Shown here piece after piece: positions 32,910 to 43,669 of a DNA stretch of 64,000 nt. Every line of letters starts with the position of its first letter. Within the stretch, counting starts at the first letter, position 1. The translations under genes and the position numbers were made by a program. The notes under the pieces were generated by a model. The model saw nothing but the letters and a program-made list of their open reading frames with translations, searched no databases and was not told where the DNA came from. Source of the DNA: Marsupella aquatica (Eukaryota; Marchantiophyta); contig OZ316892.1 of the NCBI GenBank assembly GCA_973895155.1, forward strand, positions 868,001 to 932,000, written 5' to 3'.

Positions 32910-33125
32910 ATGAATCCAGGAGGGAGAGATATCCCTAATCTTCCCCTTCATAACCCATTTTTGGTTAGAGTCCATCTTTTAGACAAGCCATCCATGAGGC
33001 AACATTTAACTTATCACTTTGGAGCTCAATTTGCAGCTGCTGTTATGAGTTCTAATGGGCCAATAGTATACCCAATAGTGTCTTATCAAGAGGAGTGGGA
33101 GTGCATTATCTTTGTCCTTTATTGA
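32910..33125 (+). CDS. LTR small ORF 1 (71 aa), copy 2
   Basis: Starts MNPGGRD, then NPFLVRVHLLDKPSMRQHL, FGAQFAAAVMSSN and SYQEEWECIIFVLY. The same product, with changes mainly at variable sites, is seen at 16057 and 36205-35990. It begins about 340 bases downstream of the TATA-like box, within the LTR. Confidence 0.55.
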   Translation: MNPGGRDIPNLPLHNPFLVRVHLLDKPSMRQHLTYHFGAQFAAAVMSSNGPIVYPIVSYQEEWECIIFVLY

Positions 33126-33129
33126 AGTC

Positions 33130-33336
33130 ATGGATCTAAATAGGAGTCCAGATGACATTCCTATCTCATTTTCTCTTGGAGATATTAGGATTGTATGTCG
33201 TAGAAAAATTAGTTTTCGAGATGTGTTGATCCGCAAGTATGGTGAAGTAGGATTTAATAGTATATTAGTTTCACCTGAACCTTTCTTAATACCCACCACC
33301 CTTCTTACAAGAGTTATCATTTTGGTTTTAGTGTAG
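33130..33336 (+). CDS. LTR small ORF 2 (68 aa), copy 2
   Basis: Begins MDLNRSPDDIPISFSLGD four bases after the stop of small ORF 1, then CRRKISFRDVLIRKYGEVG and a C-terminus VIILVLV. Close to the copy at 35985-35779 and recognisably related to 16287-16496. Unknown function. Confidence 0.55.
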   Translation: MDLNRSPDDIPISFSLGDIRIVCRRKISFRDVLIRKYGEVGFNSILVSPEPFLIPTTLLTRVIILVLV

Positions 33337-33408
33337 AACTTATGGGCATGCAAGGTTGACTTCATAAGAGCCAACATGCTCTTACCAGAAAACACGGTCA
33401 CCCGGACA

Positions 33409-34188
33409 ACGGCTATGCAGACCCAGAAATACCAGGGCTTCATGGCCGGATCCGGCTTGGAAGCATTCGTAAAGTTACCATGGCTGAAGCCGAAAGTGCC
33501 GGATGCAGACTTACTGGAATTCGTGGGATCATGGGAGCCCGAGACCAATTCCACAAGGGTGTATGGGAAGGATTTTTATCTCACTCCTCGGGTGATTGCC
33601 AAAGTGTTTGGCTTGCCGATGGGCAATAAGACCAAGGTAGAGACCAGGAAGACCTTGCCAGACAAGGAGTTCCGGTCATTTCCAGGGCCATCAACGAAGA
33701 ATGGCTTCTTCCAAAACACCTGCACAAACCCGCACATAGGAGAAATGATTGATTTCTTGCGGGTGACTATGCATTGTAACTTGCCGAGGGCAGAGATCGG
33801 CAAGGCACAAGTCTATCTGGCGGAGAGGTCAGACCCAAGCCGAGACTACAACGGGTACCTCCTCAACCAACTAAAGAAGACCTTGAAGGAGGAAAAGCTG
33901 GTGATTGGCATGGGAAGCGTGTCCCAGCTCGGCTATCACATGCCGTTGTTGTGCCGGTATGCCCAAAGCCAGATATTCGCCCCGGTACTGCCCCTGCAGG
34001 CAATAGCACCAGAGGAGGTTCTGGAACCGAGGCCGGCAATAGAGAAACCAACCCAGCCCGACAGTCCTACAATCGAGCAGGTATTTACGCCAAGGAAGGA
34101 CTTGCCGATGCAGCAACCAGGCATGCAGAATCTGCTGAAATTGCTGGAGAAGGAAAGGAGAACGGCAACGGCAATGGGACTAGTATAG
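33409..34188 (+). pseudogene. Element B: plant-mobile-domain-like region
   Basis: Contains LEAFVKLPWLKPKVPDADLL, FVGSWEPETNSTRVYGKDF and YLTPRVIAKVFGLPMGNK. The WxPETxT...LTxxxIxxxFGLPxG pattern resembles the plant mobile domain (PF10536), where a similar GLP-x-G block follows a T-x-x-D/V helix. Homologous to 18373-17648 in element A. Ends at a TAG beyond which the frame stays open. Confidence 0.55.
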
Positions 34189-35706
34189 AATATGGCTCCC
34201 AAAGTCGGCCTTAGCCAACTTACCAGGGAAAACCCCTTTACCGGAGCCAAGGAGAGAAGGAGGCCGGAACACGAGCCGGGAGTTCGAATGTATGTAGGAG
34301 CTTCAAGTCCCAAAGCCGAGGAGAAGCAGCCCGAGGCCCCTGGTCCCGATAGGGAGAAGATGAGATCAACGTGGAAGCCGGAGGAACCAGGACCCGTGAT
34401 CTATGGGGTTGTGTTCACAACAGGACCAGGACAGCAGCGGGGGGAGCCGGTAGTCCAAGCCGAGGAGGAGGCAGTAGAAGGCTACGACAATGATGACTCC
34501 GGCTACGGGTCGGACCATCATGTTCCAGGAATAAGGACCTGTGGCAGGTTCATCCCCACTCTTCCAAGAGTAATTCGAGGGGACCCGACCCAGCACAGCA
34601 GCCCCGAGTCTCCCCCACCAGATGTCGCTCCCCCGAGTTTTAACGGCATAAAATAGATGACACAAGAGTTTCAGGAGAGACGTAGAGAGGAAGAGGAGGC
34701 AGCCCTGGCAAGGGAGAAGGATTTACCAGGAGGAGAATGGCCAGAGGACATCCGGCGGCTTGCATAAACAAGAAGCAGCCCGCCAGCCACGATAGAAGAA
34801 ATTTGCAAGATTGCTTGGGAACAAAGGCCGCGATGGATGATGCCGATGACTTCTGCTCACTCCGCCTATGCTAAAGAACGAGCCATGGAGTATGGGGAGA
34901 TGTGTGGGGAACTTGCGCTCGACATCTTTGGGAAGGAGTTGGAGCAGGGACCTTTTTTCCAGAGAGAAATGTTGGAGAAACACCGATTAGAAGAAGCGGT
35001 GGCTTTGGAAAGAACCAAGAAGGACAAGGTCATCCGTCGGCTTAGGGCAAGGGAAGCCGAGGTAGAAGACCTAAAGGCGTCCAAGAAAGCCCAAGATGAG
35101 CTGCGGATTAAGCGGCATGAGCTCAACATCATGCAAGGGCAATTGAATACCGCGTAGTTTGATAATCAAATTATCAAGGATAAACTGACTCGGACCCAAT
35201 GTGATCTGGCTGATTCGATCAAGGAGAAGGAGAAGTGGAAGCGCGAGCTGAGAGATGCAGAGGAGGCCCACATAGCAGCCAACAATCGGGCCATGGTGGA
35301 AACTCAGAGGAGGGAAAGGGCGCTAAAGGGGGAACTCGAGGATATCCGTGGAGCCCTTGAGCAAAAGGAGGCCGAGTTAGGGAAATCCTATCAGGCGATT
35401 ATCGAGCTGCGGCAGGAGCTCGCATCCATGACGGCCAGCTTCAAAGCCGACCTCCGCGAGAAAGACGACCAGCTCGACCAGACTTATGCCAAGATGAATA
35501 AAATGGAGTCTGAGGTCGTTTCGAAGCTCGACAAGGAGCTGAGAGCAACCCAAGAGGAGAGAGCAACCTTAAAGAAGGAATTGGAGAAAGCCCAGAAGGA
35601 GCGGGAGGAGGTGCGGAAGGACCTGGATGAATTGCAGGAGGAGTTGGAGGAAAGCACACGGAAGATGGAGAACTTACAGCGGCGAGCCGAAAACCAAACA
35701 GAGCAG
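34189..35706 (+). pseudogene. Element B: linker and long coiled coil
   Basis: Frame continues through a Pro/Glu-rich linker to about 34650, then from 34837 a long heptad-patterned region (EAVALERTKKDKVIRRLRAR, LEDIRGALEQKEAELGKSY, LDELQEELEESTRKMENLQ). Stops at 34654, 34765 and 35155 interrupt it. The coiled coil suggests self-assembly, as in structural or Gag-like proteins, but this is inference. The frame ends at the inverted LTR. Confidence 0.6.
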
Positions 35707-35778
35707 TGTCCGGGTGACCGTATTTTCTGGTAAGAGCATGTTGGCTCTTACGAAGTTAACTTTGCATGCCCATAAGTT

Positions 35779-35985
35779 TTACACTAAAACCAAAATGATA
35801 ATTCTAGTAACAAGGGTAGTGAGTATTAAGAAAGGTTCAGGTGAAACTAAAATACTGTTAAACCCTACTTCACCATACTTGCGGACCAACACATCACGGA
35901 AATTAGCTTTCTTACGACATATGATCCTAATATCTCCAAGAGAAAATGAAACAGGAATATTGTCTGGACTCCTATTCAAATCCAT
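35779..35985 (-). CDS. LTR small ORF 2, copy 3
   Basis: MDLNRSPDNIPVSFSLGD start, CRKKANFRDVLVRKYGEVG centre and IIILVLV end, near-identical to copy 2 (33130-33336). Confidence 0.55.
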   Translation of the reverse strand: MDLNRSPDNIPVSFSLGDIRIICRKKANFRDVLVRKYGEVGFNSILVSPEPFLILTTLVTRIIILVLV

Positions 35986-35989
35986 GACT

Positions 35990-36205
35990 TCAATAAAGGA
36001 CAAAGATAATGCATTCCCACTCCTCACGGTACGACACTACTGGGTATATTATCGACTCATTAGAAATCATAACAGCAGTTGCAAACTGAGCTCCAAAATG
36101 ATAGATTAAATGTTGTCTCATAGATGGTTTGTCTAAAAAATGGACTCTAATCAAAAATGGATTACGAAGGGGAAGATCAGGGATAACTCTCTCTCCTGGA
36201 TTCAT
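35990..36205 (-). CDS. LTR small ORF 1, copy 3
   Basis: MNPGERVIPDLPLRNPFLIR start and SYREEWECIIFVLY end; matches copy 2 over its whole length of 71 residues, without stops. Confidence 0.55.
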   Translation of the reverse strand: MNPGERVIPDLPLRNPFLIRVHFLDKPSMRQHLIYHFGAQFATAVMISNESIIYPVVSYREEWECIIFVLY

Positions 36206-36509
36206 GATGCCTCTTCTATCCAGGCCAAAGGACGCCCCATCCCTAAATTCCCAAAGAAACCTTATTCCCTAAGGTCCCATCTATAAGTGTACCGCTCGTT
36301 GCTTTGCTATCCGGGCCAAAGGACGCCCCACTACTATGTTTAAGGCACAAAGAGCTTCACAACCTTGAATGATAAACACTGCGGAATGAGGGGAGAGTGC
36401 CCCTCACCACTTTATTTATAGTGCACACCAAGAGGGCATGGATCAAGCCCAAACACTTGGATGAAGGCCAAGTGTCAAACATCTAATACTTAAGAGTGTG
36501 CTAGTACTG

Positions 36510-36735
36510 TTCATAGTTGGTGAAACTACTTTTAGTAGGTGGAACTACCATGCGTTGGTGGACCTACTATGCGTTTGTGGACCTACTGTGCGTTGGTAAA
36601 ACTACTGTAGTTGGTAGAACTACTATGCGCTGGTGGACCTACTGTGCGTTGGTAGAACTACTATGCGTTGGTGAATATTATTGTAGTTGGTGAAACTACT
36701 CATATGCATTGGTGGAACTACTATAGTCCGTTAAT
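36510..36735 (+). repeat. Tandem repeat in the U3 of the inverted LTR
   Basis: About a dozen units of the GCGTTGGTGGACCTACTAT / GTAGTTGGTGAAACTACT type. It occupies the position held by the unrelated 99-bp repeat in the other LTR copy. Confidence 0.8.
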
Positions 36736-36851
36736 ATAGCTAAAAAAGTTTAATAAAGTCTAAATTTAATAATCTAACTACTAAATTATTTATATAATCT
36801 ATAGCATATTAAAACAAACAATTTTTTATAACTTAAGAGAAAATCACGACA

Positions 36852-37389
36852 ACGGCTGAAGAAACAGGCCGCAATATTTAAGTGCTTGGCTTCCTCAGGA
36901 CCAACTCCAATTGGTGCAACCAAGTTACCTGGTGTAGTACTAGCCGAAGGACAAGCCGAGACACTCACACCGGTGCCAGAGGTAAGTGGCAAGGGGAAGG
37001 GCCCAGCTGCCGAACCAAAGAAGAAGAAGAAGCGGAAACCTTATGGGTCAGGGAGTAATACGGCTCCTCAAGCCGTCGTGACCAAGGAGGTAAACCCAAC
37101 ACCAACCTCAGGCAGGGTCACGGTAGAGAATCCAACCGCCCTAGAAGGCGGGGATAATGAAGTCGGGGCTAGGATACTCAGTGATGAAGCCGGAGTACCA
37201 GATCCATCACTAGAACATGTTGGGGAGGCCGTGGCCGATGCTAAGGCCGAAGCCGAGGGTGGACCCAGTCAGGCCGATGGAGAGTTGACTCGGTCAGGAG
37301 CAGGTAATCTGTTAGAGGCCGGACCTACGGTAGTGGTTGTGGAGGAAGTGTTGGAGGCGTCCATTGAGGACCAGACACCGTTGCCATGA
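36852..37389 (+). pseudogene. Element B: C-terminal tail
   Basis: An open frame after the inverted LTR: RLKKQAAIFKCLASSGPTP, then EPKKKKKRKPYG (a likely nuclear signal) and an acidic, low-complexity end. It may be the tail of the element B protein after the coiled coil. No domain recognised. Confidence 0.4.
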
Positions 37390-40300
37390 CGGTGGTGGAG
37401 GGCCGCTCCTTTTAAGGAGGGCGGACGTGGAGGGAGGAGGCGTGAGTGGGCAGGGCGGGCTCAGATCTGCAAGTTTAGAATTAGGATCAGGACCAAGGGG
37501 TGGCCCTGACACTTAGCTTAGTGGGATTGCGGATCCACTGGTAAGAGCAACACTTGTGCTCCTGCCTCGTTGTACATAGGTAGATTACAGTTAGGTAGAT
37601 TAGGCTTACGCTGCAAGGAATTAGGCGGATCCACTACCAGGATAAGTACCTGGGCAACGGGGAGTTCAGGGCCTTCTTCCTTAGCAAGTTCTTAGTGCAC
37701 TAGCAGGGCTGGGATCAAGTAGTTAAAGAAGCTCTCGGTTAGTTATATTGTGACCCTTGTATATATTCATGTTTCCTCATACCTAAGAGATGAATAGAGT
37801 TGGCCTCACGGCTTAGTTCACAGATCTTGTATATGAGAAGTACTGTTTGTATGGCAAGTGCATGGTATAACTCAGTCAGAAGGAGTCATTTTGCTATTTG
37901 TGTGTCGCATTAACTTGTTTGAAGATTGCCCACATCAACCAAGAAAGGAGTAAGCAAGGTAGTAAGAGTTGGATGTGTCGAGCTGAGAGAGGTCTTAGCG
38001 GCTTACCCAAGCCAGTTGGGGATCATTCCGGCGGCGGAATCCAAATATACCTAAAGGAAAACCGAGAGGGGAGGACAAGGGAAGGCCGAGAATAGGCCGG
38101 CTACGTATCTCATGACCCGATGAAGGATCTGTCCAGTATATGTGAGTAAATTGTTAATAGCAATAGTAGTAGAAGGAAGTTAGCAGCGTCCCATGCCGCT
38201 AAGCCACAAAATCGGCCTTGCCAAGTGTAAGTAGTGGGTAATTCCAAAAGCATGAAGAAACTGAAAAATTTTAAAATTTTTATGGTGTTTAGACTGCAAT
38301 TATTGCTAACTGTAACTGAAACAGCATTCAAAGTTACTAAGTTCCTAAGTTACGAGTAAACTCAGTTTACGAGTTTACTAGTTCACTGCTTTACGAGTTA
38401 TGCCTTAAGAGTTGGCGACCATGTGATCGTGACATCTTACGACTAGTTCAACGGGACTCCACAACGGATGAAGAGCTCACCTTGAAAGGGAAGGAATGCA
38501 AGACATAGGCGCTCATTACTGACTTCTCTTCCACCTTACCTCTCAAACTCTGGCCAACTTCAACTGATATTTCATAGATGTCAAATGGAGACTTCGACCT
38601 TTCTATTCTAGGATGATGAATAGTGATGAGTTCCTGTATCATTATCCCCAAGTATATGCTGCTACCTGCAACAACTATGATGTGATCGGAATGTACAGAG
38701 AAGCTCTTCGTATAGATTCATGTTATTTGATGAAGAGAATGCCTTTGATGTATCCTGAGAGACAACTGAGATGTCTACCTTACTCTAGAGGATCCCCACA
38801 CCAAGCTGAGCTGATAGAGATTACCCAGAATTGAACTATTACCCTTGTGGAGCTACTCGAACCAGAGGACATCCGACAGCAAGCTTGAAGAAGTCTTTAA
38901 GTGTTTTTAGTTAAGTTTAGGAGTAATGCATCTTATCTGATTTTTATAAATATGTTATAAGGCTTTCGAAGCTCTCATACTTCCTCAGTGTATAGTCTGT
39001 ACCTAGGAAAACCTGCTGGAAAAATCTTAGAGTTTTTTTACTTATAGTTAGGAAGTTAAAAATAGTTGAATTCCCTAAGTCTTTAACAATATCGCATTAC
39101 GAGTTACTAGTTTCCGATTACGAGTTCCAATAGACAGCCGATTACGAGTTAATAGTTTACTAGTTACGAGTTCATACTTAGCCATTTTTCCGGCTTCTCA
39201 CTTACTGAATCGTCATTTTAACTTTTTGAGGGGTATGAAGAGGCATGTCTCTTCGACCCTGTAACCTCTCACTCTGTAGATTTTGACTATAAGATAGCTT
39301 TGCCACTAGTGTAGTTTATGGTTAAGTTATGAATTTTTGCCTTTTCCTTGTGTTAAACTAGTTGATCATGAATCTATGAGTTCGAGATCAGGTTTAACAT
39401 TTGGAGAGACTTACCTCCTACTTGTGTTTTTACCTATGATTATAAACACAGGAAGTAAAATTCCTTTTGTGCAAATCTTTTGAGTTGTAATGATAGATTC
39501 CTTGTTGGTGACTCATTGCAATCTCTTGAGTTCTTAGAGTTAACTCACCGAGTTTAAGTCTTATTAAAATTCATGGATTTTCTTTCATGTTGCTTAGTAC
39601 CATCTAAATGTTGAAGTAGCTACCTTTTAGATCTTATCTAAGTACCACTTAGAAAGAAAGGATAAGACATGTTGACGGCATTTTAAAGGAGTACTCTAGT
39701 AAGCAATTTAGATCTGAAAAGCAATATGGATTTGTATCCTTAAGTCTTTTCATTTTGACTTATGTCTAAGGAGTAACCTTGGTCTATTCCAGACTCCCTT
39801 AGCATACTTCGAGATATTTTTCCTTGTGTTTTGTTAATCATTTCCTTTTCATTAATTTATGGTTACATGATGCTGAGTTGTCATTGAAAACCACTCACCG
39901 CTGTGGAGCGATCTTCAAAATACCTTATTAAAGTAATCAATTCTGATTACTATGTGTTAAAGAGAGTTCTTAAACTCTCATTTGTGTTTTTATGTATCAA
40001 ATCAACCCCATCTTGTTCTTTACGGGAACTAATACCGAGTTTGAAGACCTTTAAGTGTGATTTTGGTTCTTCATAGCAAACTACACCAAGAGCAAAACCT
40101 GTGGGAATCGGCTTGAGCATAGGGGTTTCTTGGGTGAAGGGAGCCATGGGACGCACCACAGACAACATAGACTATACCTATCATATCATGTTCATAAGAA
40201 ATACATGGTATGAGTACAAGCGAGGTAGACTGCCTCGTTAAAAAACTTTTATCAACTCTAGCTATGTAAAAACTCTACCAGTGTAGCAGAGAAAAAGTAT

Positions 40301-40439
40301 GAGTGCTAAAGGAAAAAGAGTGCAACCTAACAGTCCTCGTCGTAATAAATGTCAATACTATATGAAGTTAGATGCTATAGTAAATTTAGCTTCAGGAATT
40401 ATCTTGAGAGTAAGTCGTCAGTAGTATCAATCACGGTGT
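37390..40439. other. Stretch without recognisable genes
   Basis: No supported gene. Two clusters of TTACGAGTT-type motifs, at 38350-38400 and 39095-39180, bracket about 0.75 kb, which could be the ends of a small decayed element. The ORF at 38613-38834 has no recognisable features. Confidence 0.5.
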
Positions 40440-40459
40440 AGCAGTAGCTTCCACAATCA

Positions 40460-42250
40460 TCATGCATCGCACACTCCACAGTCCAATCGCCTGGCAGTGT
40501 CGGTGATGAACGGCTGGTGATAGTGATTTGGTAAAGAGATCCGCACAGTTGTCTGCAAAATATTGATCTCTGTTCCATGTAATTCATGGGTGTAGAAAAA
40601 CTTTGGAGCTATGTGCTTCACTCGATTGCCTTTGATGAATCCTTTCGTAATCTGCTGTATACATGTTGCGATATCCTCAACGATATTAGTAGGCTTTGTT
40701 AGTTTGGGTAGACCGCATTTAGTATTGATATGATTTATAAAAGATCGTAACCAAACGGCTTCACGACTAGCCTCATGTAGAGCTAAAATCTCTGAGTGAT
40801 TTGATGAGGTTGCTGTTAGGGTCTGTTTCACACTTTTCCAAGAAAAAGCGATATCCCCTATAGTAAAAACATATCTGGTTTGGGATTTTGTTGTGTTAGT
40901 GTCGGAAAGATATCCGGTGTCCGCATATCCTTTGAGTTTGTGGTTTGTACCGAATGGGTAAAATAACCCGGTATCAGTGGTGCCACGCAAGTATCTAAAT
41001 ATGTGTTTAACTCCGTTCCAGTGTCTGGCTGTGGGGGTTGCACTATGCCTAGCTAGTAAGTTAACTGCAAATGCAATGTCTGGTCGGGTCTGATTTGCTA
41101 GGTACATTAATGCTCCTATCACGGAAAGATACGGAGTTTCCGGTACTAATATTGGTTCATGTTCTTCTCGCTTGCGGAAAACATCAATATTGTTTTCTAA
41201 TGAACGTACCACCATTGGTGACGTCAATAGGTGTGCTAGGTTCATATTGAACTGTTTTAGGATCTTTTCAGTTTGTGTTGTCTGATGGAGCATCATGCCA
41301 GTGGGTAGGATCTCTAGTTGTAAACCTAAACAAAAGTTTGTATGGCCAAGGTCTTTCATCTCAAATGTTGTTTTGAGACGAGTAATAATATCTTCTGTAA
41401 TTTGGGGTGTCCCAAATATGTTTAAGTCATCAACATAAATAGAAATGATGACAAATTCGTCATCCATATGTTTAATAAATAAACATGGAGTAATTACATC
41501 ATGAGAAAAACCCATGACAATCATTTCATCAGTGAATCTTTGATACCATACTTTGCCGCTTTGTTTCAGGCCATATAATGCCTTTGACACGCGGATATCT
41601 AGTCCGCGACGAGTATTCCGTACGGCTGACACAGGGTTGTCATTGTTATGAGTTACATGTGTAGATGACACATGAGATGTAATTTGAGGTAATTGGTTTC
41701 TAATCTTATGTAAATATGGAATATGCGATGTAGCGTCTTGAGCTAAAGCTCGGCGACGTTGCTCCAACTCGGGAGGTGATCGCATATATAGACAAGTGTC
41801 TAAAGTTCCATATAGGTATGCGGTCGCAACATCCAGTTATCGCATCTGAAGTTTATGGAAAATGGCAAATCCGATAAGGTATCGGAATGTTGTGCTATCC
41901 ATAACCGGTGAGTAAGTTTCATCATAATGAATTCCCTGTTGTTGGGTAAATCCTTTCCCTACCAGACGTGCTTTGTAGCGTACAACCTGGCCTTTATCAT
42001 TTATTTTGCAGACGAAGGTCCACTTGTAGCCAATGAGGTGTACGTCTTGCGGTGTTGGCTCAACTGGGCCAAAAGTGTGTCTGCTTAGTAGGGAATCTAA
42101 TTCTTCGTTGATAGCTTTTTGCCATTCAGGCCAATCTGGTCTGTTTTGGCATTCTAAGATGGAGAGTGGTTTAGGTGTATCATCATTGATATGGGTTGCC
42201 ACCATTAATGCAAAAGTATCATCTATTGAAGTAGTATTTCTATCCCACAT
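40460..42250 (-). pseudogene. pol: copia-3 RT and RNase H
   Basis: RT fingers (WQKAINEELDSL, KARLVGKGFTQQQGIHYDE), then a TAA at about 41836 inside the block just before LDVATAYLYG, then SKALYGLKQSGKVWYQRF, active site YVDD (near 41430), GALMYLANQTRPDIAFAVN and RNase H with ATSSNHSE. Between MRSPPEL and IRVSKALYG there are about 55 extra residues (RRRALAQDATSH to NTRRGLD) that other copia elements, including copia-1, do not have. Confidence 0.9.
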
Positions 42251-42265
42251 AGCACCTGTGTGTGC

Positions 42266-43669
42266 CTAGTGGATAGAGATCTCTTCATGACTTGTAGAGT
42301 CAGTATGATCGACATCAGGTGAAGGAGGGATAGATGAACCACGCCTTCTTGGTTGTTTATCTTTTGATCCCAAGGGTCTGCCACGTTTGGCACGAGGATG
42401 GGGTGTACTTGCTGGCTCACTTGATAATTTGATGCGAGTGGATGCTCTCGCAGCTGGAATATGTGAGCGGGTAACTTGTGATGTATCGACAAAAGCGTCA
42501 GGAAGTTCTTCCACAATCTTGTGGAGTTGCAAAATTTGCTGAACTTTTTTCTCCCCCTGATTGGTTCTAATGTCTTGCCAAAATGGCGAATGTCTCTCCC
42601 ACTCCAAAGGTGGTTGTGGGTGTTTAGGGGTTATTAATGGTGGATAAACATGTTCATCAAAATGGCAATATAAAAATCTGGCTTTAAAAACATCGCCCAT
42701 TGTAGGCTCCATATATCTGATGATGGACGGTGAGTCGAATCCGATATATATCCCCAACTGTCGTTGGGGTCCCATCTTGGTTCGTTTGGATGGAGTAATG
42801 GGGACCATTACTTGACATCCAAATGAATGAAGATGGGATAGATCGGGTTTGATACCGTTAGCAATTTGGTATGGACTATAAGTATTGAAAGCTGATGGGC
42901 GGTATTGAATTAATGCGTTAGCCTGTAATATGGCATGTTCCCATGCTGAGACGGGGAGTTTTGATTGCATTAGTAGTGGGCGTGCAATTAGCTGAAGGCG
43001 TTTAATGACAGCTTCAACTAATCCATTCTGAAAATGCACGTGGGGTACAGGATATTGTACATCAATACCTAGTGATGTATAGAAGTCGTCAAATATTTTG
43101 GATGTGAATTCCCCCGCATTGTCCACCCTTAGTGTTTTAATGGTGTGATCGGGAAATTTTGCCTTCACGCGCAAGATTTGCGCCAAGATGCGAGGCATAA
43201 CCATGTTCCTCATTGAAAGCAGGGTCACATTTGACCATTTGGTTGATGCATCGATCAATACCATAAAGTAGCGGAATGGTCCGCTCGGTGGGTTAATTGG
43301 CCCGCAAACATCCGCATGTATGATATCCAAGAATTTTGGTATCTTGGTTGGCAATTTTGATGCCGTGGGCCTTGTTATTAATTTTCCGCGTGAGCATGCA
43401 GTGCATGGGGTGCTAGCTGGAATGTGGCGTATATTGGTTGGAATGCCGCATGAATTCTTAATAATTTTGCTTAGCATGGATTGACCGGGGTGGCTGAGGC
43501 GTGCATGCCAGAGCGTGAGCAATTCACTTGATTGTGCATTATTATGCAAACATTCAATTTGAGTTATGTAAAACCCGCATGGGTACAAGAAAAGAGTTTC
43601 TTTAATGATTTTCCCCGTAGGGGTCCACGTGGATTACTTCCTGGTCTTTTGTATCGCCTGTCTGGACGT
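42266..43669 (-). pseudogene. pol: copia-3 GAG-pre-integrase and integrase
   Basis: HARLSHPGQSMLSKIIKNS and CTACSRGK form the HHCC zinc domain; the catalytic core has D of DIIHADVCGP, D of LRVDNAGEF and E of FQNGLVEAV. It continues with the usual FGCQVMVPI and YIGFDSPS blocks. At 43669 gypsy-2 begins; just before it the frame shifts at CCCCTACGGGG. Confidence 0.9.

Larger units (their letters stand above)
31950..33408 (+). repeat. Solo LTR in element B, plus orientation
   Basis: Starts TGTCGTGATAA and ends CACCCGGACA, flanked by ACGG on both sides (31946-31949 and 33409-33412). It interrupts the frame of B, which is restored across it. It holds 99-bp tandem repeats, a TATA-like AATATTAATAAAG near 32560, and the small-ORF pair. 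Confidence 0.75.
35707..36851 (-). repeat. Second LTR copy in element B, inverted
   Basis: The + strand begins TGTCCGGGTGACCG and ends TCACGACA, the reverse complement of the LTR at 31950-33408, which shares most of its coding half. The right flank is ACGGCT, but the left flank (GAGCAG) shows no matching duplication. It has a TATA box CTATAAATAAAG on the minus strand near 36420 and the small-ORF pair. Confidence 0.75.
31325..37389 (+). mobile_element. Element B, homologue of A with two LTR insertions
   Basis: One + strand coding frame from 31325 to 35706, once the LTR at 31950-33408 is set aside, with in-frame stops at 31796 (TAG), 34186 (TAG), 34654 (TAG), 34765 (TAA) and 35155 (TAG) but no frameshift. 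Blocks appear in the same order as in element A. I do not see its LTRs or polymerase genes, so it may be a non-autonomous element or a captured gene. Confidence 0.55.

Noticed and set aside
31950-36851. One transposon with long terminal inverted repeats
   Set aside because: The sequence between is in frame with element B on the left and homologous to element A, so the ends are better read as LTR insertions into B. The shared ACGG at the outer edges leaves some doubt.
38613-38834. 73-residue ORF as a gene
   Set aside because: No similarity, no promoter or splice context, and surrounded by decayed repeat DNA.
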